Assembly: GCF_016342705.1 (NCBI RefSeq)
Contig: NZ_JAEINV010000001.1
Coordinates: 1-64,000, forward strand
From: Lutibacter sp.
GTDB taxonomy: Bacteria; Bacteroidota; Bacteroidia; Flavobacteriales; Flavobacteriaceae
Direction: 5' to 3'
DNA: 64,000 nt
Part shown: positions 17,112-27,689 of the stretch, one piece after another
Numbering within the stretch: the first letter of the stretch is position 1
Layout: every line of letters begins with the position of its first letter
Notes under the pieces: generated by a model
Databases searched by the model: none
The model's input: the letters and a program-made list of their open reading frames with translations, nothing else
Told to the model about the DNA's origin: nothing
Made by a program: the position numbers and the translations under genes

Positions 17112-19880
17112 ATGAAAAAGCAATACTTTTTATATGTGTTTTTATTACTTGTTATAGGAATAAATGCTCAAACTTCTTTAGTGAAAAATGTGCCATTTGT
17201 AAATATTGGCCCTTCAATAATGAGTGGTAGAATAGTTGATGTAGATGTAAATCCAAATAAACCAACCGAATTTTATGCAGCATATGCTTCAGGAGGTTTG
17301 TGGTATACAAATAACAACGGAACATCATTTGTGTCGGTTACGGAAAATGCTCCAACTCAAAACATGGGCGATATTGCAGTAGATTGGGATAACGGAACAA
17401 TTTGGATTGGTACTGGCGAAAGTAATTCTTCTCGATCTTCTTATGCTGGAATTGGTGTGTTAAAAAGTACCGATAAAGGGAAAACATGGGAGAATGTTGG
17501 TCTTGAAAATTCACAGCATATTGGAAGAATTGTCATTAATAAAAACAATCCAAATGAAGTGTTGGTTGGAGTAATTGGTAATTTATATTCATCAAATAGT
17601 GAACGTGGAATTTATAAAACTTCCGATGGTGGAAAAACTTGGAGCAACGTATTGTTTATAAATGAAGAGACAGGTGTAATTGATATAAGCGTTTCACCAA
17701 CAAACGCCAACATTTTATATGCTGCAACTTGGGAACGTAATAGAAAATCTTGGAATTTTGATGGAGATGGAGAAAATTCAGCTATTTATAAAAGTACGGA
17801 CGCTGGTTTAACTTGGAATAAAGTAACTGTTGAAGGAAGTGGTTTTCCAATAGGAAGCGGAATTGGACGTATAGGTTTAGCTTCTTTTAATGATGCTATT
17901 GTTTATGCACTGTTAGACAATCAGTTTATGAGACCTGAAGAAAAAAAGAAAGCATCTGAAGGATTGCAAAAAGACGCTTTAAGAAACATGAGTGTATCAG
18001 ATTTTTTAAAATTAGAGAATAAAAGTTTGAATTTATACTTAAAAGAAAATGATTTCGATTCAAAATACACCGCCGAATCTGTAAAGGCATCCTTAAAAAA
18101 AGGTAAAATTAATCCAAGTGATTTAGTTACTTATTTAGAAGATGCAAATTTTGTATTATTAAATTCTGAAGTTATTGGCGCAGAATTATACAAATCTATT
18201 GATGGTGGAAAAACATGGAGTAAAACACATGATAAATATTTAGATGATGTTTATAGTTCATACGGTTATTATTTTGGAACAATTGCAGTAAATACTTCAA
18301 ATGAAAATAAAGTATATATTGGTGGTGTGCCATTATTAAAATCTGATAATGGTGGGAAAACATTTACTTCTATCAGTAAAGAAAATGTGCATTCTGATCA
18401 TCAATCTATTTGGGTGAATCCAAAATTAGAAGGTCATTTAATTAATGGAAATGATGGAGGAATTAACATAACTTATGACGATGGAGAAAATTGGGCGAAA
18501 AACAACCAACCTGCCGTTGGGCAGTTTTATTCTATAAATGTTGATAATGAAAAACCATACAATGTTTATGGAGGTTTACAAGATAATGGTGTTTGGTATG
18601 GGCCAAGCAATTATGAAGCTTCAAATCGTTGGGAAGCTAGTGGCGAATATCCTTACAAAAGTATTGGAGGAGGTGATGGAATGCAGGTTCAAATAGATAA
18701 TAGAGATCATAATGTTATTTATGCCGGAAGTCAATTTGGGTATTATTACCGTGTAAACTTAAAAACCAATGATAGAATTAATATTCATCCAAAACACGAA
18801 TTAGGAGATTCTCCGTACAGATATAATTGGCAAACGCCTATTTTATTATCGCTTCACAATCAAGATATTTTATATATGGGTGCCAATAAATTATTGCGTT
18901 CTATGGATAAAGGTGAAACTTTTGATGTTATTTCTGAAGATTTAACAACTGGCGGTAAGAAAGGAAATGTTCCTTATGGGACATTAACTTCAATTTCGGA
19001 AAGCCAGTTTCAATTTGGTTTTATTTATGTTGGAAGTGATGATGGTTTTGTAAATGTAACTATAAACGGAGGAGGAAGCTGGGTCAGAATTTCAGATAAT
19101 TTACCACAAAATTTATGGGTTTCTAGAGTTATTGCCTCTCAACACGAAAAAGAAAGAGTGTATGTAACTTTAAACGGTTATAGAAGTGACGATTTTAAAC
19201 CCTATATTTTTGTAAGTGAGAATATGGGAAAAACTTGGGAAAGTATCAATAATAATTTACCAAATTATCCAATTAATGTGGTAAAAGAAGATCCTGAAGA
19301 TGAAAATATATTGTATGTAGGAACTGATAATGGACTTTATGTAACGTTTGATAAAGGTATAAACTGGCAAGTTTTCTCCAATGGAATTCCTAAAGTTGCG
19401 GTCCATGATTTGGCAATTCAAAAAGAAGCAAAAGATTTAGTTGTTGGAACTCATGGGCGCTCTGTTTACAAAACAAACATTGCGCCATTACAGCAATTTA
19501 ATAAAGTAAAAGATAAAAATTTGGCCATTTTTGAAATTCCTACAATTCGTTATTCAATGCGCTGGGGAAGTTCTTGGGGGCAATGGTACGATGTTAATTT
19601 GCCAGATATAATTATTCCTTTTTATGCTGCCAATGAAGGAAATTATAAAATAATAATTAGTAATGAAGATGATGTTGAGCTAAACCAATTAGATGTAAAA
19701 GCATTAAAAGGGTTTAATTATATTAAGTATGATTTATCAGTGGTTGATAAAAAGGCAATTATTGCATTAACAAAAAAAGAAGCGACATATAAAAAAGCTA
19801 AAAATGATGTTTATTATTTACCAAAAGGAAAATATATTGTAAAAATTGGTAAAGAAAAACAAACTTTTGAGATTAAGTAA
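17112..19880 (+). CDS. Exported sortilin/BNR-repeat beta-propeller protein with helical insertion
   Basis: The 922-residue protein has a signal peptide (MKKQYFLYVFLLLVIGINAQ) and many Asp-box or BNR-like turns (STDKGKTWENV, SDGGKTWSN, STDAGLTWNK, SIDGGKTWSK, SDNGGKTF), forming one or two beta-propellers of the VPS10/sortilin type. It contains the conserved GGLQDNG and NGNDGGINIT motifs. An unusual charged, helix-rich insertion of about 85 residues (about 275-355) breaks the propeller between blades. The C-terminus is a beta-rich tail without a type IX sorting domain. Function is unknown; such proteins in Bacteroidota are often mislabelled glycosyl hydrolases. It converges with a larger homologue. 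Confidence 0.82.
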   Translation: MKKQYFLYVFLLLVIGINAQTSLVKNVPFVNIGPSIMSGRIVDVDVNPNKPTEFYAAYASGGLWYTNNNGTSFVSVTENAPTQNMGDIAVDWDNGTIWIGTGESNSSRSSYAGIGVLKSTDKGKTWENVGLENSQHIGRIVINKNNPNEVLVGVIGNLYSSNSERGIYKTSDGGKTWSNVLFINEETGVIDISVSPTNANILYAATWERNRKSWNFDGDGENSAIYKSTDAGLTWNKVTVEGSGFPIGSGIGRIGLASFNDAIVYALLDNQFMRPEEKKKASEGLQKDALRNMSVSDFLKLENKSLNLYLKENDFDSKYTAESVKASLKKGKINPSDLVTYLEDANFVLLNSEVIGAELYKSIDGGKTWSKTHDKYLDDVYSSYGYYFGTIAVNTSNENKVYIGGVPLLKSDNGGKTFTSISKENVHSDHQSIWVNPKLEGHLINGNDGGINITYDDGENWAKNNQPAVGQFYSINVDNEKPYNVYGGLQDNGVWYGPSNYEASNRWEASGEYPYKSIGGGDGMQVQIDNRDHNVIYAGSQFGYYYRVNLKTNDRINIHPKHELGDSPYRYNWQTPILLSLHNQDILYMGANKLLRSMDKGETFDVISEDLTTGGKKGNVPYGTLTSISESQFQFGFIYVGSDDGFVNVTINGGGSWVRISDNLPQNLWVSRVIASQHEKERVYVTLNGYRSDDFKPYIFVSENMGKTWESINNNLPNYPINVVKEDPEDENILYVGTDNGLYVTFDKGINWQVFSNGIPKVAVHDLAIQKEAKDLVVGTHGRSVYKTNIAPLQQFNKVKDKNLAIFEIPTIRYSMRWGSSWGQWYDVNLPDIIIPFYAANEGNYKIIISNEDDVELNQLDVKALKGFNYIKYDLSVVDKKAIIALTKKEATYKKAKNDVYYLPKGKYIVKIGKEKQTFEIK

Positions 19881-19919
19881 AATGTAAAAACGCCTCATTA
19901 ATTTTAACCTTAAAAAACA

Positions 19920-19948
19920 AAAGGCTCAGCGTATTAAGTTGAGCCTTT
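19920..19948. terminator. Terminator between the two convergent propeller genes
   Basis: AAAGGCTCA pairs with TGAGCCTTT around an 11-base loop; the plus-strand side is followed by TCTCTTTATT and the minus-strand side by TTGTTTTTTAAGG, so the minus-strand gene is served best. Confidence 0.7.
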
Positions 19949-19952
19949 CTCT

Positions 19953-22900
19953 TTATTCGTATTTCAATTCTTCCAAATCAGTAAAAGGAGATAGTTTTAA
20001 ATCTTTCACAGAGTCCTTATAAGAAATCCAATCGGTTTTATAAAATTCATTAATTTTTGAAATTACTTCTAGCACTTTTGAATCTGCATTCTTAATTAAG
20101 GTAGTTTCTGTAATTCCTGGTAATTGTTGTAAAGAATTTATATAACCTCTTGCAGTGTATAAATAGGAAATAGTACTTGGAAATTCCGTATCTGTAATTC
20201 CTTGTCGTTCATCTTCTTTTCCTAATAAATCATCTAATAAGCCATCAATTTTAGTAATAATAGCTTTGTGATTCTTAAGTACATCTTCAAATTTATCGGT
20301 TTTTAGTTCTTTAATTCTTTTCTGATAATCTTCAACAATTTCTTTTGAAGCAATTAAACGTTGACTAGCATCCCCTGTAATTCCAATTTTATTCTCTAAT
20401 GCTTTTAATAAATTGTACTTGCTTTTTAAAACTTCAAAAGAAATGTCAATTCTAGGGTCGTAAACAACTTCAATTTTTTCTGAAACAGTTTCATTGCCAA
20501 AATGAAGTTTTATGGTGTAATTTCCTGGTAAAACTTTTATACCACCTGGTTCTGAAGCTTTTTCCGACATTTTTTTTCTTGAAGGACCTCTTGTGCCTTT
20601 TTCCTCTAACTGCCAATATATTCTATGCAGTCCATTTTCTTCGGGTGCTTTGTTTTTTATACTTCGTATTAGCTCATTTTTGTCATTATAAACTTCAAAG
20701 AAAATAGTATCAAATTTAACTGCTGGTTTTTCACCTTTAATACCTTTTTTACCAATATCCTCGCTCGATTTTTTATTCTTTTTGTCAGAAACTGTTTCAG
20801 TTTTTTTACTTTCAGGGTTGTTAATACTATAAGTTATCATAGCGCCGCCATTTTTATTTTCTCCATTAAAAATGGCATTAGCACCAAAACGTGTGCCTGA
20901 AGGTTGTTGTATTTCTGCAATAAACGCTGTTGGAGGTGTAAATAAATGTAATTTTTTATCTAACAATTGTTTTCCTTCTTTTGCAATGGCTCTTATAGGT
21001 CTAATGTCATCTAACACATAAATTGCTCTTCCAAAAGTACCAATTACTAAATCATGTTCACGAGGTTGAATTGCCAAATCCATTGTAGAAACATTGGGGA
21101 AATTAACATTCCATTTTGTCCAGGTTTTTCCTTCGTCAATACTTATATGCAATCCATATTCTGTTCCTAAAAACAACAGGTTCGGTTGTTCAATATCTTG
21201 AACAATTGCTAATGTATAACCAAAAGTTTCATCTTTTCCATCTAATAAATTTTCCCAAGTTTTTCCAAAATCGCGAGTTCTATATAAATACGGATTAAAA
21301 TCGAATTGACGATAATTATTTACAATAACATATGCTTCTGCTTTGTTGTATTTTGATGCTCTAATTTGCGCAATCCAAGCTTCTTTTGGCATATTTTTTA
21401 TGTTTTTTGAAACGTTTTCCCATGTTTTTCCTCCATTTAAGGTTAGTTGTATATTTCCATCGTCCGTTCCTGCCCACAATATATTTTCATCAAAAGTACT
21501 TGGTTCAATTGCTAAAATGGTACAATGATTTTCCGCTCCTGTGGCATCCATTGTAATGCCGCCGCTTTCGTGTTGTTTTTGTTTTTCAGGATTATTGGTT
21601 GTTAAATCTGGAGAAATAATTTCCCAAGTAAATCCTTTATCTGTTGATTTATGCACAAACTGACTTCCAAAATAAATGGTTTCGTTATCTGTTGGATTCA
21701 TGGCGATTGCTGAATTCCAGTTAAAACGAAGTTTAATAGCCGGATTTGGATGTGTTGGACGAATCATTTTAGAATTCCCTGTAACTTTATCATATCTGGT
21801 TACAGAACCTTGTTGAGACATAGAATAGCCAAACCTTGAATCTTTTGGGTCTGGAACCACATCAAAACCATCGCCAAATTGAATTTCTTGCCAATAAGAA
21901 TTGCGAATTCCTTGATCTTTTAAAACATAGGCCGGTCCTGCCCAAGAACCATTATCTTGTAAACCACCATACACATTATACGGAAAATCATTATCTACAT
22001 TTATATGATAAAATTGTCCAACGGGTAAATTTTCCACAAAACGCCAGGTTTTTCCTCTATCGTGCGTAATATTTAAACCACCATCATTTCCATCAATCAT
22101 AAAATTTGGATTGGTTGGATGAATCCACCATGCGTGATGGTCTGGATGAACACCAACAGAAGTTCCATAAGCAGGCATTAACTGGTTAAAAGATTTTCCG
22201 CCATCTTCACTTACGTTTATATATGTGAAAACAGTATAAATTCTATTTTCATTTAAAGGATCTACAGCAAGATCCGAATAATAAAAAGGTCTGTTTCCAA
22301 TACCGTCCGATCCTCTTCCGCTAGATTTATCATTCACCAACTTCCAATTAATTCCTCCATCTTCAGATTTGTACAATCCATTTTTTTTAGCTTCAATTAA
22401 AGCATATACAATTTTTGAATTACTTGGAGCAATTGCTAATCCAATTCTTCCTAAATTTCCTTCGGGTAAACCCTCTTTATCAGTTAGCTTTTTCCAATTT
22501 TCACCACCATTATAAGTTATATATAATCCAGAACCTTCGCCTCCAGAATTAAATGTCCACGGTTTACGTTCATGTTCCCACATTGCGGCAATAAGTTTAT
22601 TTGGGTTTGAAGGATCTACCACCAAATCGGCGCAACCAGTGTTATCATTCACAAATAAGGATTTTGTCCAAGTTTTTCCTCCGTCCGTAGTTTTATAAAC
22701 GCCACGTTCTGCATGTGCTCCCCAAGGTGAACCAATGGCTGCTACGTAAACAGTATTAGGATTGTCTTTATCAATAATTATTCTATGAATATTTCTGGTT
22801 TTTTCCAAACCAACCACTTGCCAAGTTTTTCCAGCATCTAAACTTTTATACAAACCATACCCACCCGTTAAACTATTTCTAGGGTTTCCTTCGCCTGTTC

Positions 22901-23204
22901 CAACCCAAATTACATCTGGATTGCTTTGTTGAATTGCAATAGCGCCTATTGATAATGCTAATTGTTTATCAAAAATAGGTTCCCAGGCTATTCCACCACT
23001 TTCAGATTTCCATACACCACCAGAGGCTGAACCGGCATATATAATTTCTGGATTTTTAGTAACTACATCTATAGCTGTTATTCTTCCGCTCATTCCTGCA
23101 GGGCCAATAGAACGTGGTTTTATATTTTTGAATTTTTCTACATCAAATTGTTGCGCATTGATACAAATTGAAATAAATAATAAAAAGGAAGTTAGTTTTT
23201 TCAT
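19953..23204 (-). CDS. Exported sortilin/BNR-repeat beta-propeller protein, long form
   Basis: This 1083-residue protein has a signal peptide (MKKLTSFLLFISICINAQQ) and numerous BNR turns (SLDAGKTWQV, TDGGKTWTKS, TYNGGENWKK, SEDGGINWKL, STDKGFTWEI, TLNGGKTWEN). The shared GGLQDNGSWAGPA and DGNDGGLNIT motifs show it is a homologue of the convergent plus-strand gene. From about residue 770 it adds a lysine-rich linker, an Ig-like region (VLPGNYTIKLHFG) and a helical C-terminal domain (about 940-1083), a common layout for large bacteroidal VPS10/sortilin-like proteins. No catalytic site or sorting domain is recognised. Periplasmic or surface location is inferred. Confidence 0.82.
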   Translation of the reverse strand: MKKLTSFLLFISICINAQQFDVEKFKNIKPRSIGPAGMSGRITAIDVVTKNPEIIYAGSASGGVWKSESGGIAWEPIFDKQLALSIGAIAIQQSNPDVIWVGTGEGNPRNSLTGGYGLYKSLDAGKTWQVVGLEKTRNIHRIIIDKDNPNTVYVAAIGSPWGAHAERGVYKTTDGGKTWTKSLFVNDNTGCADLVVDPSNPNKLIAAMWEHERKPWTFNSGGEGSGLYITYNGGENWKKLTDKEGLPEGNLGRIGLAIAPSNSKIVYALIEAKKNGLYKSEDGGINWKLVNDKSSGRGSDGIGNRPFYYSDLAVDPLNENRIYTVFTYINVSEDGGKSFNQLMPAYGTSVGVHPDHHAWWIHPTNPNFMIDGNDGGLNITHDRGKTWRFVENLPVGQFYHINVDNDFPYNVYGGLQDNGSWAGPAYVLKDQGIRNSYWQEIQFGDGFDVVPDPKDSRFGYSMSQQGSVTRYDKVTGNSKMIRPTHPNPAIKLRFNWNSAIAMNPTDNETIYFGSQFVHKSTDKGFTWEIISPDLTTNNPEKQKQHESGGITMDATGAENHCTILAIEPSTFDENILWAGTDDGNIQLTLNGGKTWENVSKNIKNMPKEAWIAQIRASKYNKAEAYVIVNNYRQFDFNPYLYRTRDFGKTWENLLDGKDETFGYTLAIVQDIEQPNLLFLGTEYGLHISIDEGKTWTKWNVNFPNVSTMDLAIQPREHDLVIGTFGRAIYVLDDIRPIRAIAKEGKQLLDKKLHLFTPPTAFIAEIQQPSGTRFGANAIFNGENKNGGAMITYSINNPESKKTETVSDKKNKKSSEDIGKKGIKGEKPAVKFDTIFFEVYNDKNELIRSIKNKAPEENGLHRIYWQLEEKGTRGPSRKKMSEKASEPGGIKVLPGNYTIKLHFGNETVSEKIEVVYDPRIDISFEVLKSKYNLLKALENKIGITGDASQRLIASKEIVEDYQKRIKELKTDKFEDVLKNHKAIITKIDGLLDDLLGKEDERQGITDTEFPSTISYLYTARGYINSLQQLPGITETTLIKNADSKVLEVISKINEFYKTDWISYKDSVKDLKLSPFTDLEELKYE

Positions 23205-23338
23205 AAAAAATTAGAGTAGAATGGTTTAGCAGACTAATTTAAATAAATTAAGCTAATTATAAATAATTTGTTATTTTTATAATCATTCTAAATAGGCTTT
23301 AAAGGTGAATTTCTCTTTTAAGAAAAAAAAGGAAATGG

Positions 23339-23346
23339 TATCTTTG
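23339..23346 (+). promoter_or_regulatory. Promoter -7 element for the sdh operon
   Basis: TATCTTTG matches TAnnTTTG perfectly, 25 bases before the sdhC ATG. Confidence 0.6.
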
Positions 23347-23371
23347 ATGCTTTAAAAAAATTATATAAAAA

Positions 23372-24031
23372 ATGAGCGGATTTTTATCTTCATCAATCGC
23401 AAGAAAAGTAGCCATGGCGTTGTCAGCACTTTTCTTAATTTTTTTCTTGATTATTCATTTAGCAGTAAATTTAACTTCATTATTTAGTGAAGAGGTTTTT
23501 AACCAAGCTTCACACTTTATGGGAACAAATCCATTAATACAGTTTGCAATGCAACCTATTTTAATTTTTGGAGTTGTATTTCATTTTGTAATGGGGTTTG
23601 TTTTAGAGTTAAAGAATAAGAAATCAAGAAACGTAAAATATGTTAAATATAACGGCGCAGCTAGTGCTTCTTGGATGTCAAGAAATATGGCAATCAGCGG
23701 CATGGCAATTCTGGCTTTTATTGTATTGCATTTTATTGATTTCTGGTTTCCTGAAATGAACCACAAATACATTGAGTTTTTACCAGAAGACCCTACAAGG
23801 TATTTTGCGGAATTGCAGCACAAATTCACCAACCCATTAAGAGTTGGCGCCTATGTAATTGCCTTTATATTATTAGCATTGCATTTATTGCACGGTTTTC
23901 AATCAGCATTCCAATCAATTGGGTTTAACAACAAATACACAAAATGTGTAAAAAACTTTGGAACTATTTATTCAATAGTTATTCCATTAGGTTTTATTAT
24001 TATCGCATTGTGTCATTATTTTAACCATTAA
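23372..24031 (+). CDS. sdhC: Succinate dehydrogenase cytochrome b subunit (B-type)
   Basis: This is the membrane anchor of complex II. The 219-residue protein has five hydrophobic segments, as in the single-anchor B-type enzymes that bind two haems and reduce menaquinone. Histidines placed within helices (IIHLAVNL, VFHFVMGF, LHFIDFWF, LHLLHGFQSAFQ) are the likely haem ligands. The gene is first in the sdhCAB order and lies 12 bases before sdhA. A single long cytochrome subunit instead of separate sdhC/sdhD fits Bacteroidota. Confidence 0.93.
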   Translation: MSGFLSSSIARKVAMALSALFLIFFLIIHLAVNLTSLFSEEVFNQASHFMGTNPLIQFAMQPILIFGVVFHFVMGFVLELKNKKSRNVKYVKYNGAASASWMSRNMAISGMAILAFIVLHFIDFWFPEMNHKYIEFLPEDPTRYFAELQHKFTNPLRVGAYVIAFILLALHLLHGFQSAFQSIGFNNKYTKCVKNFGTIYSIVIPLGFIIIALCHYFNH

Positions 24032-24043
24032 TCTTAAGAGAAT

Positions 24044-26047
24044 ATGACTACTTTAAATTCAAGAGTACCAGAAGGTCCAATAAAAGATAAATGGACATTA
24101 TACAAAGATCACATTGACTTAGTAAACCCTGCAAACAAACGTAATATAGATATTATTGTTGTTGGAACAGGATTAGCAGGAGGTTCTGCCGCTGCTACTT
24201 TAGCTGAGTTAGGATATAACGTAAAAGCATTTGCTTACCAAGATTCTCCACGTAGAGCACATTCAATTGCAGCTCAAGGAGGAATCAATGCAGCAAAAAA
24301 TTATATGGGCGATGGAGATTCTAACTATCGTTTATTTTATGACACTGTAAAAGGTGGAGATTACCGTTCACGTGAAGCAAACGTGCATCGTTTAGCTGAG
24401 GTTTCTGGAGCAATTATAGACCAATGTGTAGCGCAAGGAGTTCCTTTTGCACGTGATTATGGTGGGTTGTTAGATAACCGTTCTTTTGGTGGTGTATTAG
24501 TTTCAAGAACTTTTTATGCAAAAGGACAAACGGGACAACAATTATTATTAGGATGTTATTCTGCAATGAACCGTCAAATTGCTCGTGGAAAGATTGAAAT
24601 GTTTAATCGTCATGAAATGTTAGACGTTGTAAAAATTGATGGAAAAGCAAGAGGTATTATAGCACGTGATTTAATTACAGGTGAAATTGAGCGTCATTCT
24701 GCTCACGCTGTGGTTATTGCAACTGGTGGATATGGAAATGTTTATTTCTTATCAACAAATGCCATGGGTTCTAATGCAACTGCAGCTTGGAAAATTCATA
24801 AAAAAGGAGCGTATTTCGCAAATCCTTGTTTTACACAAATTCACCCAACGTGTATTCCTCGTTCTGGAGATTACCAATCTAAATTAACGTTAATGTCAGA
24901 ATCATTGCGTAATGATGGTAGAATTTGGGTTCCTAAGAAAATTGAAGATGCAAAAGCAATTCAACAAGGAAAATTAAAACCTACAGCAATTGCTGAAGAA
25001 GATAGAGATTATTTCTTAGAAAGAAGATATCCTGCTTATGGAAACTTAGTTCCTAGAGATGTTGCTTCAAGAGCAGCTAAAGAGCGTTGTGACGCAGGTC
25101 ATGGTGTGAATGCAACTGGTGAAGCTGTGTATTTAGATTTTGCCGCGGCCATTCATCGTTATGGAAGTACAAAAGCTAAAATTCAAGGACTTCATAATCC
25201 TTCAAAAGAAGAAGTTATTAAATTAGGTGAAGCTGTTATTGAAGAAAAATACGGAAACTTATTCCAAATGTATGAGAAAATTATAGATGAAAATCCATAC
25301 AAAACACCTATGATGATTTATCCTGCAACACACTATACAATGGGTGGTGTTTGGGTTGATTATAACTTAATGACAACCGTTCCTGGTTTATACTGTATTG
25401 GTGAGGCTAACTTCTCTGATCACGGAGCAAACAGATTGGGAGCTTCTGCTTTAATGCAAGGGTTAGCAGATGGTTATTTTGTATTACCTTATACTATTGG
25501 CGATTATTTAGCTGATGATATTAGAACAGGAAAAATACCAACTAATTCACCTGAATTTGATGAAGTTGAAAAATCTGTTAAAGATCAATTAGAATTCTTT
25601 GTTAATAATAAAGGAACTCATTCTGTAGATTATTTCCATAAAAAACTAGGTTTAGTAATGTGGAATAAAGTAGGAATGGCTCGTAATGAAAAAGGATTAA
25701 AAGAAGCTATTAAAGAAATTCAAGATATTCGTGAAGATTTCTGGAAAAATGTAAAAGTTCCTGGAAGTTTAAATGAATTAAATCCTGAATTAGAAAAAGC
25801 TGGAAGAGTTGCTGATTTCTTAGAATTAGGAGAATTATTTGCAAAAGATGCTTTACACCGTGAAGAATCTTGTGGAGGTCACTTCCGAGAAGAACACGTA
25901 ACTGAAGATGGTGAAGCAAAACGTGATGACGTTAACTTTGCGTATGTTGCTGCTTGGGAATATACAGGAAAACCTAGCGAAGCTATTTTACATAAAGAAC
26001 AATTAGAATTTAAAGATATCGAATTAAAAACTCGTTCATATAAATAA
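24044..26047 (+). CDS. sdhA: Succinate dehydrogenase/fumarate reductase flavoprotein subunit
   Basis: The catalytic subunit oxidises succinate to fumarate with covalent FAD. At 667 residues it has the dinucleotide loop [18 protein letters not shown] near 42, the covalent-FAD region [16 protein letters not shown], the substrate-site segment [15 protein letters not shown] and the late [11 protein letters not shown] motif. The protein is longer than E. coli SdhA and matches the menaquinone-linked B-type enzymes. The start follows [20 protein letters not shown], as in other Bacteroidota. It is the middle gene of sdhCAB. Confidence 0.96.
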   Translation: MTTLNSRVPEGPIKDKWTLYKDHIDLVNPANKRNIDIIVVGTGLAGGSAAATLAELGYNVKAFAYQDSPRRAHSIAAQGGINAAKNYMGDGDSNYRLFYDTVKGGDYRSREANVHRLAEVSGAIIDQCVAQGVPFARDYGGLLDNRSFGGVLVSRTFYAKGQTGQQLLLGCYSAMNRQIARGKIEMFNRHEMLDVVKIDGKARGIIARDLITGEIERHSAHAVVIATGGYGNVYFLSTNAMGSNATAAWKIHKKGAYFANPCFTQIHPTCIPRSGDYQSKLTLMSESLRNDGRIWVPKKIEDAKAIQQGKLKPTAIAEEDRDYFLERRYPAYGNLVPRDVASRAAKERCDAGHGVNATGEAVYLDFAAAIHRYGSTKAKIQGLHNPSKEEVIKLGEAVIEEKYGNLFQMYEKIIDENPYKTPMMIYPATHYTMGGVWVDYNLMTTVPGLYCIGEANFSDHGANRLGASALMQGLADGYFVLPYTIGDYLADDIRTGKIPTNSPEFDEVEKSVKDQLEFFVNNKGTHSVDYFHKKLGLVMWNKVGMARNEKGLKEAIKEIQDIREDFWKNVKVPGSLNELNPELEKAGRVADFLELGELFAKDALHREESCGGHFREEHVTEDGEAKRDDVNFAYVAAWEYTGKPSEAILHKEQLEFKDIELKTRSYK

Positions 26048-26056
26048 AAAGACATT

Positions 26057-26800
26057 ATGAATTTAACGTTAAAAATTTGGAGACAAAAAGGACCTCAAGA
26101 TAAAGGTCAAATGGTCGAATATAAAGTTACCGATATTTCAGAGCATATGTCATTTTTAGAAATGATGGACGTGTTGAATGAACAATTGGTTGCAAAAGAT
26201 GAAGTGCCAATTGCATTTGATCACGATTGTAGAGAAGGTATTTGTGGAATGTGTTCATTACATATCAATGGTGAACCTCACGGACCAGACAGAGGTATTA
26301 CTACATGTCAGTTACATATGAGAACTTTCAAAGATGGTGACACTATTTACATTGAGCCTTGGAGAGCAAAAGCATTCCCTGTAATTAAAGATTTAATTGT
26401 AGACCGTATGGCTTTTGAACGTATTCAACAAGCTGGTGGATATATTTCTGTAAATACATCAGGAAATACACAAGACGCAAATGCTATCCCAATCTCTAAA
26501 CTAAATGCAGATTTATCTATGGATGCTGCTGCTTGTATTGGTTGTGGAGCGTGTGTTGCAAGTTGTAAAAACTCAAGTGCAATGTTATTTGTTTCTGCTA
26601 AAGTATCTCAGTTTGCATTATTGCCTCAAGGTAAAATTGAGGCTGCAGACCGTGTTAGAAATATGGTAAAACAAATGGATGAAGAAGGTTTTGGTAACTG
26701 TACCAATACTGGAGCTTGTGAAGTTGAATGTCCAAAAGGAATTTCATTAGAGAATATTGCTCGTATGAACCGTGAATATTTAAAGGCTAGTATTATATAG
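26057..26800 (+). CDS. sdhB: Succinate dehydrogenase iron-sulfur subunit
   Basis: This 247-residue subunit wires electrons from FAD to the haem anchor. The [2Fe-2S] ligands are C58, C63, C66 and C84. The C-terminal ferredoxin-like domain has C160, C163, C166 in CIGCGAC, then C170, plus C215, C221 and C225, which together supply the [4Fe-4S] and [3Fe-4S] clusters. It follows sdhA by nine bases and is closed by a strong terminator, so the operon ends here. Confidence 0.96.
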   Translation: MNLTLKIWRQKGPQDKGQMVEYKVTDISEHMSFLEMMDVLNEQLVAKDEVPIAFDHDCREGICGMCSLHINGEPHGPDRGITTCQLHMRTFKDGDTIYIEPWRAKAFPVIKDLIVDRMAFERIQQAGGYISVNTSGNTQDANAIPISKLNADLSMDAAACIGCGACVASCKNSSAMLFVSAKVSQFALLPQGKIEAADRVRNMVKQMDEEGFGNCTNTGACEVECPKGISLENIARMNREYLKASII

Positions 26801-26827
26801 TTTTAAAAATAGATAAATTCAATTATG

Positions 26828-26860
26828 AAAACCTATTTCAGCAATGAAATAGGTTTTTTT
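26828..26860 (+). terminator. Terminator of the sdh operon
   Basis: AAAACCTATTTCA pairs with TGAAATAGGTTTT around a GCAA tetraloop, followed by a T run. It is a strong, stable intrinsic terminator. Confidence 0.92.
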
Positions 26861-26904
26861 ATTTTTATATAATAATTAATTATCGTTTAACAGTAAGTAT
26901 TTAA

Positions 26905-26912
26905 TATATTTG
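26905..26912 (+). promoter_or_regulatory. Promoter -7 element for the DUF2975/HTH pair
   Basis: TATATTTG matches TAnnTTTG, 20 bases before the ATG at 26933. Confidence 0.6.
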
Positions 26913-26932
26913 TATTCATAAATTCTAAATCT

Positions 26933-27439
26933 ATGAAAAAGTTAAATATTTTAAAGGCAATAGTGGATATTATGTGGATTCTTGCAATGTTCTCAGTTCC
27001 GCTCATTTTATTTTTGTTCGTTTTTATTTTTTTAAGTGATGATATTAGTATGTATAATATTAAAATAAATGGGTTAGAAGTTATTCATACAAGCGTTGTA
27101 ACAAAATTAGTTTTAGGAGTAATGTTGGTGGTTTACTTATTACTAATTTATTGTATTTACTTATTTAAAAAGGTACTTCGTTGTTTTCAAAAATTAAAAA
27201 TATTTGATGATATAGTGATAGTAAATTTCAATAAAATAGGATATTTGTTAATTATTTCTTCAATATTTTATGGTGGATCATCATTTTTGTATACTTCCAT
27301 ATATTCAAAAAAAATTGGTTTAGAAATTGGTTTTAACTCGTTTCTAATAATGCTATGTTTCGGATTTTTCTTTATTATTTTAAGTGAAATATTTAAAATA
27401 TCTAAAAATTTGAAGGATGAAAACGAACTAACTATTTAA
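26933..27439 (+). CDS. DUF2975-type four-helix membrane protein
   Basis: The 168-residue protein has four hydrophobic segments (about 10-35, 60-85, 100-120, 130-155) with short lysine-rich loops, as in DUF2975 proteins. Members of this family are nearly always coupled to a small Cro/CI-type regulator, and here the next gene starts two bases after the stop. The biochemical role is unknown; a membrane sensor or inhibitor that titrates the regulator is often suggested, but the sequence does not show it. Confidence 0.75.
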   Translation: MKKLNILKAIVDIMWILAMFSVPLILFLFVFIFLSDDISMYNIKINGLEVIHTSVVTKLVLGVMLVVYLLLIYCIYLFKKVLRCFQKLKIFDDIVIVNFNKIGYLLIISSIFYGGSSFLYTSIYSKKIGLEIGFNSFLIMLCFGFFFIILSEIFKISKNLKDENELTI

Positions 27440-27441
27440 GT

Positions 27442-27663
27442 ATGTCAATAATTGTAAATCTAGATGTAATGCTTGCAACTCGTAAAATGAGCAGTAAAGA
27501 TTTGGCTGAAAAAATTGGCATTACACCCGCAAACTTATCTATTTTAAAATCTGGGAAAGCTAAAGCTATTCGGTTTTCTACGTTAGAAGCCATTTGTAAA
27601 GAGTTAGATTGTCAACCTGCAGATATTTTAGCGTTTTCCTCTGATGAATCCGCTGGTATTTAG
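27442..27663 (+). CDS. Small Cro/CI (XRE)-family transcriptional regulator
   Basis: The 73-residue protein is almost entirely a helix-turn-helix domain: KMSSKDLAEKIGITPANLSI covers helices 2 and 3, followed by LKSGKAKAIRFSTLEAICKE and the family ending LDCQPADIL. It resembles the YozG-like regulators that travel with DUF2975 membrane proteins. Two bases separate it from that gene, so they share a transcript and probably a regulatory loop. Likely target: its own promoter (inference). Confidence 0.9.
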   Translation: MSIIVNLDVMLATRKMSSKDLAEKIGITPANLSILKSGKAKAIRFSTLEAICKELDCQPADILAFSSDESAGI

Positions 27664-27689
27664 TAAATTTAGAAACTAAATTCAACAAA

